Below are positions 31,520 to 42,599 of a stretch of 64,000 nucleotides of DNA, piece by piece. A model generated the notes under the pieces. The model saw nothing but the letters and a program-made list of their open reading frames with translations, made no database searches and was not told the DNA's origin. The stretch covers positions 2,604,001 through 2,668,000 of the forward strand of contig SMMW01000535.1 of assembly GCA_004794655.1 (NCBI GenBank), given 5' to 3'. The stretch is from Marisa cornuarietis. Taxonomy: Eukaryota; Mollusca; Gastropoda; Architaenioglossa; Ampullariidae. The translations under genes were made by a program, and so were the position numbers. The number at the start of each line of letters is the position of its first letter. Position 1 is the first letter of the stretch.

Positions 31520-31942
31520 AATGTTACAATGGCCATTCCTCTGATCTTAACTAATCCCCCAAGAAGTTTGGCTCTTCTGTGCATTTTTGGTGCTTTTATT
31601 CATCAGTGGATCCTTCTTCCCTGTGCTTGTTTTCTGTTTTGCTGACTTATAAGCTCACTGTCCCCAAGTACCTTGTCTTTAAGCTGTAATACATTTGCTT
31701 CGATTTCTTTCCTTCTATTGTAGACCAGTGCCTGTTGTTTTGCTGTCCTGCTAGGAGGCGTTTTAAAATCAGCATTACTCAAGAGACCCATAACATAATT
31801 GTGAAGTGGGAAAAGTAAGATCTTCTTTACGAGTTTCAGAAAATAAACTTTGGGTGCCAATTAGTTCTAATCTTAGTGCTTGTTTTACAGATGCACCAGA
31901 CTAATTGTTTCTCGCGCTATGTACTTCATATCAGATCTTTCG

Positions 31943-31945
<3 letters not shown>
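31520..31945 (-). repeat. Mosaic block E, copy 1, with an 85-codon open frame
   Basis: Paralogue of 22105-22648. The minus-strand frame 31860-31603 is open for 85 codons and begins MAPKVYFLKLVKK. It includes NYVMGLLSNADFKTPPSRT and KQQALVYNRRKEIEANVLQL. The 22 kb copy keeps the same residues in pieces but is frameshifted. No family was recognised; it could be the remnant of a transposon protein or host exon. A stop precedes the Met within a few codons, so if it is coding it must start here or at a splice site. Confidence 0.35.

Positions 31946-31956
<11 letters not shown>

Positions 31957-32028
<72 letters not shown>
31957..32028. repeat. (CA)n microsatellite, about 72 bp
   Basis: About 36 CA units following a short CT run. 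Translated His/Thr repeats here are artefacts. Confidence 0.97.
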
Positions 32029-32029
<1 letters not shown>

Positions 32030-32065
32030 ACCTGTCTACATTTCCGCTTTTCTTGCTCCCCTAAC

Positions 32066-32212
32066 TTGTTAGCGTCTGTCACCAATACAGTGAGGATTGG
32101 CTGTCGAGAATTGAGATCTAGTCTCGGGGGTGCTCTTCCTTCTCTGTATGTGGCTTCTGTTTACACGGCTGGCTGCTTTGCCGTGATGTAGTTATAGTTT
32201 GCTCGACATCCT
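32066..32212 (+). mobile_element. SINE copy, sister of 28008-28152
   Basis: TTAGCGTCTGTCACCAATAC, GGATTGGCTGTCGAGAATTG, TGTGGCTTCTGTTTACACGG, TTTGCCGTGATGTAG. Position relative to the flanking block A sequence is the same as at 28008. Confidence 0.85.
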
Positions 32213-32408
32213 CGTTTCGCCCTCTCTCTCCCTTGTAAGTGCTAGTTCCCTTGTCATTATTAGTGTTTCATCGATTCATTTGATATTCAAGGTCCCGCAG
32301 AAAATTTATACACATTTGGTATATTTCTGTATATAACTTGTAAAATACACTAAAAAAGAATAACTGATCTTGAGACGGCCCTTGCGTTCTCTTTCTCTGA
32401 AGCTCCGA

Positions 32409-32441
<33 letters not shown>

Positions 32442-32764
32442 ATTGTGTGTGTGTGATTTTAGCTGTTGTTATTTTAATTTATGAGTTAGCTTTGAGAGGG
32501 ATTATTTCGAAAGCTTCTTTTGTTTAGAGTACATGGCCGGGATGCTACTTTGTTTTTTTTTTACCTAACCCATTTTGGCAAGCATGCCCAGGTAGTCTGT
32601 TTGTCTTTTTATCAAAGTGTTGTAGACAAAAGATTAACTGGGGACTACTTCGACTTGAGCTGCAGTGCAAATAGCTCTGAATACGAAAATTGTCGGCTCG
32701 ATTTTTAATGGGATACTTTTTTTCATCCATGTTACTCACTTAGTTTTACCTTTTTCTTGTTAAG

Positions 32765-33380
32765 GAGAGTGAGGCGAGAGCGCGTATGCTGTGAGCGAGA
32801 GAACGAAATAATGAGAAATGAATGCTTACGATTTTGTAATTGCATAAGTTCTCTTGTGTTCGAAAGAGGGTAATTGGTGTTTTACGCCGAGCCAGCAACT
32901 AAGGCTATATCATGGCAAGGCAGCCAGCCCTGTAAACAGATGCCACATACAGAGAAAGAACAGGGTGCACGAGACGAGAGCTGAACCCTTGACAACCCAC
33001 CTTCAGTGTATTGGTGACAGACTATATAACCGCTGCGCCATCGCACCACCATTTGTGTAAGAAAGGGAGAGAGAGAGAGCATGCATGTGAAAGAATCTAT
33101 GAAAAAAAATAGAATAAATACAAAGGAATCCCGACCACGACAACAGCCTTAGTTATATGCATGTGGTAGCAAGAGGGAGGTGGGATTTTTAAATGAATGG
33201 TTCAGTGCTCCGGCCCTTTCGCAACAACCCATTCTTCACACTCACACAGCAGATACTGGAGGAAGCTACTATTAAAAGGAATTAACTATTCGTAGAGGTA
33301 TAGGTTTCTCTGTCCCTTCGTGTAGATGGTGTTATCTACATTCTCTTTCCAATACCTGATGATTCTGAATATGCCTTTAG
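32765..33380 (+). repeat. Mosaic block C, copy 1
   Basis: Paralogue of 21126-21520. It is longer because of the SINE at 32876-33050. Ends in GTAGAGGTATAGGTTTCTCT...CCCTTCGTGTAGATGG. A worn third copy of the last part appears near 46860-46990. Confidence 0.75.
32876..33050 (-). mobile_element. SINE, inserted after block C duplication
   Basis: Plus-strand order TGTTTTACGCCGAGCCAGCA, then GGCAAGGCAGCCAGCCCTG, AGAGCTGAACCCTTG (B box inverse) and CCGCTGCGCCATCGCACC (A box inverse). The sister block at about 21250 has no SINE, so this insertion postdates that duplication. Confidence 0.9.
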
Positions 33381-34987
33381 ACGGACGCTCACGTTTAGCA
33401 CCCAGCTTAACTGCTAATAGTTTATGAACTTTTTATCTAAGCGATAATCCTTTGCACCTGCCCGCTAGTAGTTCAGCTTGTGCCAGATTTATGCAAATAC
33501 TTTGATATAAATATGTGGATACCAATAGTCATAAAAGCGAGAATCGAAGGAAATTCAAATTGTGTATTTAATCATCATCAGCAATAAGCGCAGCAAATTT
33601 GTATGACCCAACAGTAAATTCAACTAGAATCTTAAGTTCTACTTGCTGGATGGATCTTTAGTTTTTCATATATTTAGTAGGTAAAGTACTGTAAATTATG
33701 ACTTTGCGACTACTTGATTCCACAACATTTTAAAAAATGTTAAACGCTTCCACAAATCTTTTCTATGCTTTGGCTAAATCGCAATATACGAAATAAAGAT
33801 ACAACGTATATTCAGGTCTTACTGTCCCATTGTTCCGTTTACTTCCCTTTTCCTGTCTGATGACAACTATTAAATGAACATGATGTTTGTTGTAGTGATC
33901 TATGCTAACCTTGTACTCTTTTGAGAAATGTACTTGAAACCGGTTGAATCTCTTGGGGTACTGGTCTCTGGTTGATAAGTGGTTAATGAATTGTTTTATA
34001 TCTATATAGCTTATATTAGATAAAACTAGGTTGAAATCCTCACGTGACAATGATGGCAACTCTCAAGCACCAAATTTCTGTGAGGCTTTTCAGCATAGTT
34101 ATCTTTTACACTCTTTCCAAACACAAACCGCTGTTATTAGGAAAAAAATTGCATTAAGTCGCGATGAAAAAATAGATTTCTATAAACAAGTAAATACTAG
34201 ATGCTAAGTCGAAGACAGAAAGCAGTTTATAACTGGCGTGTACTTACCTACATTTCTAATCACATACTGCTGAAATCATCCGGCTTGCAAACGTCTTTCA
34301 TCACAGGTCGAGAAAGACTGCACATACGAATATATCCAATTAAATAAAAGAATGGCTGTAGATGGAAAGATTGCCACAAAGCAGCTTGAAGGAAGTGGCC
34401 AACTGTGGTAGGGTGGGAGACATTTGAAGTTACATTGGCTTAAAACTGAGTTATTGCTGTGAAGAAATAAAGAGCTACCATACGTGGAGTTGCAAGCTCT
34501 TATATAGCAAGCTAAGCTTATATCCACTAACCGTAGTTGTTTGGAAACCTGCCATGAAAAAATAACCTCTTGCTCTTTGTGAAGGAGCAAATCAGATTTT
34601 TTCTTGGCTCAGTACAAAGCTTTTGCCTTCTCCTCTCGTCGTCCCTCTGAAACATGATCTTACCACTCTCCCCTCGTTTAGCCGACACTTTATCTCGGTA
34701 CAGTAACTTTAAAAATATTCTTTCACACAGTTCTGAATATGTGTGCTTTAAAACCTCGTCTGCAGTCTCTCGCAAGAGTTAGAAAAAGAGAAAATAAAGA
34801 AAGACTCGAATATCTATGTATATATTCTCTTTCTCTCTGTGTGCGCGTGTCAGGCCATCTGAATTTGAGAAGCACGTCTTGCTTTAAAGCTCTATTTCAT
34901 ATCGCTAATAAGGACAAAGTTGGTTTTTATTCGCGATAAAAGGCTGTCAAAAAGTGTTTTGAGATTCATGTTATTTATAAGCGATCC

Positions 34988-35112
34988 GATAAGGATTGGC
35001 TGTCCTGGATTCAGATCTCGTCTCGGGCACACTGCTTTTTCTCTGCATGGGGCATCTATTTACAGGGCTGGCTGCTTTGCCGTGATTTAGTTGCTGGCTC
35101 GGGGTAAAAACA
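34988..35112 (+). mobile_element. 5'-truncated SINE
   Basis: Starts in the middle of the SINE at GATTGGCTGTCCTGGATTCA and ends TTTAGTTGCTGGCTCGGGGT AAAAACA. The head and A box are absent. The paralogous position near 16935 has no SINE. Confidence 0.85.
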
Positions 35113-35440
35113 ATGTCCTACCCCCTCCCTCGCCCTTACGCTTTTTATAGGTTTCTCATTCCTTTTTCCTCCAAACGATTCTCCTCAAACGATTCTTCTC
35201 TCCAACGTTTCTTTCTCTCCAACCATTCTTCTTCCGTCTCCTTTACTTTTTTTCCAAGATTATCTCTAGTCTTCTCTTATTTTACTCCTCTAACGATTCT
35301 CCTCCTCAAACGATTCTTCTTCAACGGCTCTTTCTCTCAAACGTTTCTCTATCTCTAGTCTCCTCTTATTTTACTCCTCTTACGATTCTCCTTCAGCCTT
35401 CTTCTCCATTTTCCCCAAGATTCTCTCTCTCACGTCACAG
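35113..35440. repeat. Pyrimidine-rich degenerate tandem repeat
   Basis: Repeated AACGATTCTTCT and AACGTTTCTCT motifs, plus an 89-bp higher-order duplication starting TCTCTAGTCTTCTCTTATTT at 35263 and TCTCTAGTCTCCTCTTATTT at 35352. An 81-codon frame across it is low-complexity Ser/Phe/Leu and not a credible gene. Confidence 0.75.
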
Positions 35441-35544
35441 TTCTTTTTTCATCATCCATACGCATTCAGACAAACTGACGTCATTCACGCTCTTTCATTC
35501 TTCCGCGTGGGATGAGGCCTTCGACCTCACCTAGATCTGTGACA

Positions 35545-35660
35545 CCTTACCTTCCCTGATTAATCGGGTACCCACTGCTGCAAAGGCTGGGTGGTTATTT
35601 TGAGTTTTCCCGCCAAAGTTCCGAGCTAGCTATCACTGCAAGTCACTGCGAAGATCGTTG
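35545..35660. repeat. TGATTAATCGGGTACCCAC interspersed repeat
   Basis: Paralogue of 17005-17115 in duplication II, ending TTCCGAGCTAGCTATCACTG and GCGAAGATCG, where the next insertion begins. Confidence 0.55.
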
Positions 35661-37070
35661 TCACGGTCACCCACAGCCTCGCCGGATGCACGATTGGAGT
35701 TACTCACAGCCGCCACGATCCCTCAGCCACTCGCTAGAGGCGGGACACGATGATCATATCGTACCACTAATGAGCGCCGACCAAAACAAAGACGAAATGA
35801 ACGGTACTAACAACAAATTCATTCAGACAGAAAATAATTTAAAATACCTATATATATATACCCACAAAAGAAAAGAACTCCCCCACGCCCGGGTAAAAGA
35901 TAATTAAAAATCTAAAGGGGAAAGGTGAATAAGCGGGAAGAATCACACAGACCCGTACAGACATGCGGCGTAGCTGTCATTAGGGTACCGAGCTCCTCAC
36001 TGAGGCCTTCAAGCCGAGCAGACGTTTAAGTAAAAAAAGAAGGTTTGAACTCAATCCCTTTTGTTTCCTTCGCTCTCTGTGGTGTTCCTGCACTGACTCC
36101 CTCCGCCTATCCGTCCCGCACAAAAAGGGGACTTACTGCTGGTCCGAAATCCGAATAGCCCGTTGGTCACGTGGGCGTCTGCGCACAGATTTGCGCGCGT
36201 AGCTCCAGTGGTAGGCTCAATTACCCCCGTGGATGCAGGTAGGTCACACATCAACGCGCTGATGATGCTGGAGGAAAGGACGACGAAGGCGAAGGGTAGA
36301 AGAAGGACTGAAGGGGTGGACGAATGAAGAGACGACTTAAGAAGAAGAAGAAAAAAAAAAGACAAAGCAGTACGAACAGCCATCGTCAGGTAGCTTCAAC
36401 AAAGCTCACTCCTCTAAGTCCCGCTCTTAGCAAAGGCCTCCCACAAAGCTACTGTAATCTCCTTACAAACGTTTATAAACAGATAATTTGAAACAAAATA
36501 TATAGGTGCGCGCCACATACGACACGGCCAAAAAATCACAGTCTCAAACTAACAGACATGATTTACCTCTAGCACATAAAACATTGGCTTGCTTTCACAC
36601 CAACGCCCAACCTTTCGCCCGTTACGAACTCGATGATACGGAAAAAAATGTCACGCTCACCACACGGCATGTGATAAGTCTATCGGTTGATGGCTTCTGC
36701 AACATAAAGACACCCGCTGACAGAGCCACCGTTCCGCACGTCCGGCGATACCCGCTGCTAGAAGACGACTGTGAAAAAGGGGATAAAAACGCGCCCAAAA
36801 ATGTAAGTACAGGGAGGGAAAGGGAGGGGAGGGGATGGGGTGTAACAAAATCGAGGACCCTGGGAAGACCCTGTGAGCGGACGATGCGTGACGACAAGCG
36901 CCGTGGGCTTCGCACGGGTCAGGGCCCTGGGGGTCGCGAGACGAATAAGGACACAGCAGGTAGGTAAGATGTCGCCTGGTTCAACGGATTTCCTAGTCCG
37001 TACGCGTACACCTGTCGGCCAACAGAGCTCGGGAAGAAGACGCGAAAATAGGAAAATAATGTCTAACACT
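35658..37070. mobile_element. About 1.4 kb insertion in duplication II, unclassified
   Basis: The paralogue at 17115-17130 passes directly from GAAGATCAT to AACTGGCAAGACATAAGCCC, which here flank a 1.4-kb GC-richer segment. It starts TGTCACGGTCACCC and ends CACTCGACA, so the ends are TG and CA as in a solo LTR, but no matching LTR or clear target duplication was found. A 153-codon plus-strand frame (36506-36967) and a 110-codon minus frame show no recognised domain. Confidence 0.45.
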
Positions 37071-37379
37071 CGACAAACTGCTTAGACATATGCCCTTTGG
37101 ACTAATGGGGTGTCATGGGTTTTACTGTCCTGTGGCAGATTACATATCCCATTTGCTTTTACTGATGTATCGGATGAGAACTTTTTGCTGGCAGGAAAGA
37201 GATATTTTTCTAGATGCTGAAAGCACACGAGGACTGCTATAGAGATTTACACAGGCGGTGTTATTTAGAGAAATTAGGCCAGCTTGCTTAATTGAAATCG
37301 TAGTGTGGAACTACTTTTGCATGGTGACCTGACACTTTTTGCGCGTTCAAATTTACAAAGGAGTACTTCCTTTTTGAGA

Positions 37380-37621
37380 ATTAATGTTCTTTAAAAAAAA
37401 GTATTCTTACATGTCTCAAGACTGCAAACATTTCTATGCATGCATGTATGATAATGACCAACTTAATTAATCCCAATACACAATTTAAACGTGGGAAATG
37501 TACTCATTTACTAAAAGTTCTAGTTACAAGGTTAAAAATATAAGCAAGTGACACAATCTAAAGAAGGAAATCTTACATCTAGACTATTTATATGCACACC
37601 AACAACATCACACACACAACA

Positions 37622-37685
<64 letters not shown>

Positions 37686-37930
37686 GCAAACTGATAATCT
37701 ATCTGTGATTGAGCATCTGGACTGCAGATGGCACGAACTATTTCAGGTGCATATTGCTTGTACATCCAGGCATAGCAAAGCGTTTACCTGAACTTAATAA
37801 CACAAATTCTTCTATTAGTACGTGTTCAGTTGTTGGCAAAATGCGGGAAGCTTATCTATCTGTTGATCACAAAAAATAAGCTAAAGCCCTCTGCTTGATA
37901 CAACGTATCTTAGATATCGACAATACCGTT
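37380..37930. other. Insertion-flanking DNA with long (CA)n
   Basis: Part of the segment absent from the 17 kb copy. Contains a (CA)n run at about 37623-37681. The part 37730-37930 is likely 3' UTR of the minus-strand Rex1-like LINE that follows. Confidence 0.5.
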
Positions 37931-37943
37931 TAGACTAGTCCTG

Positions 37944-38620
37944 TCATGGACAGGCAGACTGCGGAACCAGCATGCAAATGAAAAAGATAGAAGACTCAAT
38001 AAACGACTGATATAAACGGCTCAGAATTCCTTTGCTGACTGAAAAACTATTTAACTTACGCAGAAGGTACCTTCTTTGCTGGCCAAGTTTAACAATATGT
38101 TCGGTGTTTATATTCCATTTGAGATGCCAATCCAAAACAGGGCCTGAAGGAGTTAACAGTTTCAACAAGCTTACTATGTATGGCTGCACTGAACTGAATG
38201 CAGAACTACAATCTGCGGAAAATAGTCTAGCATGTGTCTTGGCTTTTTCCAAATGTTTATACAGTGTGTTCAGAACGAACAACTTAGCATCGTCAATACC
38301 CCTCCTTTTCCTAGAAGCAAATTGCAGTGGGTCCAATTTACTCTCTACAAATGTTAGGATAAGATTTTTGACAATTTTCTCGAGAGTTTCTCATTACGAG
38401 GGATGTTAGTGCTGTTGGTCAAAAATCATTAGGTTGATTAGGAGTAGGTTTTTAGGGAAGTGGGGCGATGTTAGAAAGTTTCCAGAGGGTTGGAATGTGT
38501 CCTGAGTCGAGAGAGTTAATATACACTACTGTAAAGAACAGTTGTGGAAATTCCCTTGGAAGATAGAAAGGGCGATGGCAAACTGACAACAGTTCGAGAT
38601 CTGGGATGCAAATTGTTTCA
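37944..38620 (-). pseudogene. Rex1-like LINE reverse transcriptase, internally deleted
   Basis: Minus-strand order: LWKLSNIAPLP near 38470-38500, then PTALTSLVM, then the frame 38336-37944 with DPLQFASRKRRGIDDA. LFSADCSSAFSSVQP includes the first catalytic aspartate region. The frame then skips directly to the thumb: NTEHIVKLGQQRRYLLRKL and LSRLYQSFIESSIFF. RT motifs B and C (the DD box) are deleted, and stops and frameshifts occur upstream. Best match is to the Rex1/CR1 group. Confidence 0.75.
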
Positions 38621-39099
38621 CGCACTCAAGTGTGACAATAGCTTTCGTTGACATACGAACACTCCGTCCAATGGATTTACTGGTGATGATGATGGAAGAC
38701 GGAATCCAGAAATAAGTAGCTCATCATCATTATAATGGCACAACAATATAAATAATATAGATAATAAAATAATAAAGAATATTTTATATTTATCAATCTT
38801 ACCTTGGAGGAGACGTAGACTGTCAATAAAGGAGGTAGGCAGATAGCGTTGGAGGAGGGAGGGAGGCGGAGAGCAGACGGGTGCTGAATGAATCAGCTGA
38901 TGAGACGACACTTATACTGTTTTTAACTTAAACATTTAGATTTTCACTAAGACTACATTCTTTTTTATGTCCTTACGCTATGAGATCGTATATCGAATTT
39001 CCGCTCGTAAGTAAGAACAAAATTTCCACGAATTTTTGGCTCGTATCTCGATTCACTCGTATATTTTTTCACTTGTATGTAGAGGTCTTACTGTAAACA
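38621..39099. other. Sequence between the two LINE pieces, unassigned
   Basis: AT-rich with an ATAATA patch at 38750-38780. It separates the RT fragment from the endonuclease start and contains no readable LINE protein, so it is an insertion or strongly decayed endonuclease. Confidence 0.4.
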
Positions 39100-39290
39100 A
39101 GACATGTGACATGTGCCTCCAACTCATCCACCTTGCTGCGCACCGACTGCATGTTGGCGAGTAGCACAGACCTTGATGGTGGCATTCGCTGTTTATTATC
39201 CAATCCGTATCTCCACACTGTGTACCTCCTCTCCTTTCTCTTTTCCTCGTAGACCTTTTCGTTGGAATCATTTATGTGGAAGGTTTGACG
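39100..39290 (-). pseudogene. Rex1-like LINE endonuclease start
   Basis: Minus strand reads RSVLLANMQSVRSKVDELEA, the typical opening of a CR1/Rex1-group endonuclease (an LLAN..S...K.DEL pattern). The frame is open upstream to 39398. It breaks soon after. In orientation and order it fits the RT fragment at 37944-38620. Confidence 0.55.
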
Positions 39291-39807
39291 AGAAGAAGTT
39301 GAATGATCGCAAGGAGAGTGAAAACTCTCTCTCTCGGGTACATGAAGCGGCCGCCATCTTGACGTTTTTGTCCTGACGCCAGTCCAGTTGAAATTCAAAG
39401 ACAGACACTAATCAACACCACAATACCTAAATTCGTGCACTTGTACATTTTCCAAATAATCACATCCACCACCATGCCTCAAATGGAATGACGAAACTGT
39501 AAACTAAGTACTCCAAATTAAGAAAAGAAGCGAGCATATGTGCGTCATTCAAAGTGGAAAAGATCCGGGACTTCTGTGTGTGTGTGTGTGTCTCTTGTGC
39601 GTTTTGTAAACTGTCGCCGTTAGCCACGACTGGTCTTTGTTACTTTGCTAATACGCTTGGTTTGATACATAGTACTCACGGTGAGCCTTACTTTTATGAA
39701 TTAATTTTTCAATATGTGTCATTAGTTTTCACGTCAAAGGGCGATTGAGTGACAGCAGTATGTTATAAATCCTGTCTTTGTATGGTTTAAACATTTTCTT
39801 CGTTTCG

Positions 39808-39809
<2 letters not shown>

Positions 39810-39861
<52 letters not shown>
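39810..39861. repeat. (GT)n microsatellite
   Basis: About 25 units at the position homologous to 17640-17680. Confidence 0.95.
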
Positions 39862-39862
<1 letters not shown>

Positions 39863-41275
39863 GGGGTGTGCACTCGTGAAAGAGAAAGTAAAAATATTCA
39901 ATTACCAACATAAACAGAATAGGTAAAAAGGAAATAGGCTTTAGGATCAGGTAAAGTTTATTGTATTCCCGCACTTTGATTGCCATCTACATTGCACACT
40001 GACATGTTTTCATTTACAATAGCCTTATATGAATAGAAGTGTTCAGTGAAGGCTATAGAACAAAGTAAAAAATAAATAAATACAGAGCACAATGATTTAA
40101 ATGTAAGCAAGTAACATCAAAACCAAACATATTTTCTAACTTGTAAAATCATTTCCTCTGTTTCTCTTCTACCTCCTGCTAATCATTAAATAACAGCCTA
40201 AAAAATGATCATCCTCTAAATTCCTTTAATTTGAAAAAATGGTGGTCTAGTGGTCTTTAAGTCTGCAGCAACATCTCACCGGTAGGTAACATTTTCTTTT
40301 TTTAATTTTAGATGAATGGCGAGGCAAGGGACTACATGAGACTACTACATGCCCAAACCGCTGACACTGCTTCAGACTTCTTACATAGGCTAACCAGACC
40401 CCGGCACATTGCTTTGAATTTAAAAATTAGTTTTTAAACGCCTTCATGAGCTGCTTATTTCTTTAAAACCATATTAGAAAAGTTGAAGCTGAAATTTTAA
40501 AAAGCTTTAGATTCTGAGGGCTATTCACATTAAGCACTTATTTATGACACTCTTTGTTCGTCGTTTTCTTGAAAGAAGACCTCCCCTTCCTTAGAGCGGT
40601 AAACTGATACTTACAACTACGATACGGATTTAGAGGTACATTTCCCACATATAACAAAAAGCCCTCTCTCAAACTTTCCTTTCATGGCATTTTTTTCAGA
40701 TACGTGATACGTTGGCGGTTGTCGAGCCACCGCTGTACGTCCCGCGGAGATAGTTTTGGTGAATAAAAAGATGAGACATCTATATATCTGCAGGTGGCAA
40801 CGGCTTTGTAGTCAATATAAACGCTAAATAATCTCTGACGCAATCAAACCTCACAGTAGACCATCAAAGAACGAATGCACGGAAAGATAAATCGTGTGCA
40901 AAGAAAAAAAACATATATTGTAAAACGTATTTCTGGGGAGAATCTGCTTCAGAATGTTTACCGTCTTTCAGTCGGCGAAAAGCAACGACTTGAATGCGAT
41001 GTCATGTTATCATCGTTCCCACCTGTAGGGATTTTCATGCAATGTTGAAAATACATATGTCCTGATGGAATGCTCGACTGAAGCACTATCCCTACACCCT
41101 GCTGTTCTGCAGTGTGTTCTTTGTCAAAATTCATGAAATTTATCATGTGTTTTCATTGAAAATCTCAGGCCAAGTGGGTGTGTGCATCCAATAAAAATTG
41201 TTTCGTTTGAACAGACGAGGTGGAAAAAATGTCTTGTTTGGAACTGAAGATATTTTGAAGATGGTCATGTTCAGC

Positions 41276-41684
41276 TACGGCGTTGAACGTTTTGGAGCTT
41301 GACCGTTTAGATCTCTGTCAAATTAATGTTCCCCTAAGTTGGGTGCTCACACCGGAGTCTAGTCTGATACATTTCTCAAAAGTGTTAGGTAACCACTCTA
41401 ACTGGTTTACTAATGAGTAAACATAAACAAAAAATGCATCAAAATATGTAGATTTCTATTTGCATAGTTTGTTTGATCTTTTATTCGTGAAACTAAAGCT
41501 CTCCAGCTAACCCTCTATAGTGAGCAAACCTGCAGAGATAAATGAAGAACGTTCCATTACATAAATAAAATGACGACTTGAAAATATAAGAGTTATGCTC
41601 TGTAAAAATTATTTAAGTCCTGTATAACAATCAATAACTAGACACCTGCACATGGTTGGCAGCGGAGATATAACTTCCGATGTT
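41276..41684. other. Non-coding, nothing recognised
   Basis: AT-rich sequence between duplication II and block D. Confidence 0.4.
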
Positions 41685-41875
41685 GTTGAACTATGGCCTA
41701 CACACTGACTTCCCTCGTTGTAGCACCTCAGCCCAGCACACAAATGATAGTCATCATGACTTCCAGATGTTACAGTTTTGTAACTGCAAGGAGAGTCGGT
41801 CACCAACGGTCAACGACGTCTGGATTAGGCCGCTAATACCCGGACGTTCAGACAGCTCGGAAGTCCCACCAAAGG
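41685..41875 (+). repeat. Mosaic block D, copy 1
   Basis: Paralogue of 21556-21800 with the same GAGAGTCGGTCACCAACG core. It diverges after GTTCAGACAGCTCGG. Confidence 0.75.
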
Positions 41876-42340
41876 TGACCAACCCACAACCCAAAACAAA
41901 GAGAATAAATGTGACCCCGAAAATGCAACAAAAACAAGCAAACAAACAAACAAACCAGAGAAAATTAGCGGGGACCCGCACCAGCCCAGCGACACACAGG
42001 GACGCAACCACACGTTTGTGTAGGCTTAAAACGAAACAATCTTCTGACGTTACAAGGCCACACGTACCCTTCTCTACGACCCCTCCCAACCAGAAAAAAA
42101 TATTGATAACAAACACAGAGACTCGTGATGCGTGTTCTTCTGTCGCTCACAGAAGACACATGACGGAGCAGCGGTTGTCAGGAAATCCGTCCAACCCCAC
42201 AAAGACGACGGTCCCACACTACACCGTAGACACCCCGGTATTCTTCGGCACTAGGCAAGCCTCCCAGCACTCTGGAGTAGACCTCTCTAATAGCGCACGA
42301 AGACTCCTTGCCGCCATTGGCCTTTCCCTCGGCATATAAT
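41876..42340. other. GC-richer unclassified insertion
   Basis: Starts where block D similarity ends. An open frame of 219 codons (41680-42339, plus) crosses it but is Thr/Pro/Asn/Gln-rich, has no recognised domain and begins inside non-coding block D. Probably a non-autonomous repeat. Confidence 0.35.
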
Positions 42341-42396
42341 ATGCGTATGCGAACAGTTTCCAGAAGCTTCTTGAAACTTCCAGAAGCTGCCGCGGT

Positions 42397-42585
42397 CTAA
42401 AGGGCTTTTGAATTCGATGCGAGACCGAACTGGCAGCAAGTGGAGATTGCGTGCGTGGCATGGTTGGCCTTCAGCTTACGGAATACAAAGTGGGCAGCAC
42501 TGTTCGGAGCTCTCTGGAGCTTGTCAATCAGGCTACCAGGAAGATCTATGAACAGAAAGTAGTTGAGACTGGACAACACAGATAA
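42397..42585 (-). pseudogene. CR1/L2-like LINE RT C-terminal fragment
   Basis: The minus-strand frame has SSLNYFLFIDLPGSLIDKLQ, then RAPNSAAHFVFRKLKANHAT and CCQFGLASNSKAL. This is the conserved region after the thumb of CR1/L2-type RT (NSLL..LP..LI.KLQ.VQN.AAR). No other part of the element is adjacent. Confidence 0.75.
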
Positions 42586-42599
42586 TAACAGTAAACTCT

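Larger units (their letters stand above)
31946..32762 (+). repeat. Mosaic block A, copy 3
   Basis: Sister of 27955-29165 and 19425-19610. Carries the long (CA)n at 31957-32028, SINE 32066-32212, the near-identical part 32222-32413, a (GT)n run at 32410-32453 and ends GGATACTTTTTTTCATC...TTGTTAAG. Confidence 0.8.
33660..41275 (+). repeat. Segmental duplication II, long copy
   Basis: Collinear with 15545-18920 but expanded by insertions, of which the main ones are SINE 34988-35112, the 35658-37070 block and about 37380-39690 containing a Rex1-like LINE. Between insertions the sequence is non-coding; 39990-41275 follows 17900-18920 closely. Confidence 0.85.

Noticed and set aside
31957..32028. 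Open frames encoding long Thr-His or Cys-Val repeats at this and other microsatellites
   Set aside because: They are translations of (CA)n or (GT)n dinucleotide repeats with no stop in some frames; no codon structure or conservation.
35113..35358. 81-codon ORF in the pyrimidine-rich repeat
   Set aside because: A simple consequence of a CT-rich tandem repeat; Ser/Phe/Leu only.
36506..36967. 153-codon plus-strand ORF as a host gene
   Set aside because: Charged, low-complexity, no domain, lies in an insertion absent from the sister copy, and antisense frames of similar length exist.
38032..38409. 125-codon plus-strand ORF
   Set aside because: Exactly antisense to Rex1-like RT on the minus strand.
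41680..42339. 219-codon plus-strand ORF
   Set aside because: Begins in duplicated non-coding block D whose sister copy is not open, and its composition is Thr/Pro/Asn/Gln-rich without a motif.
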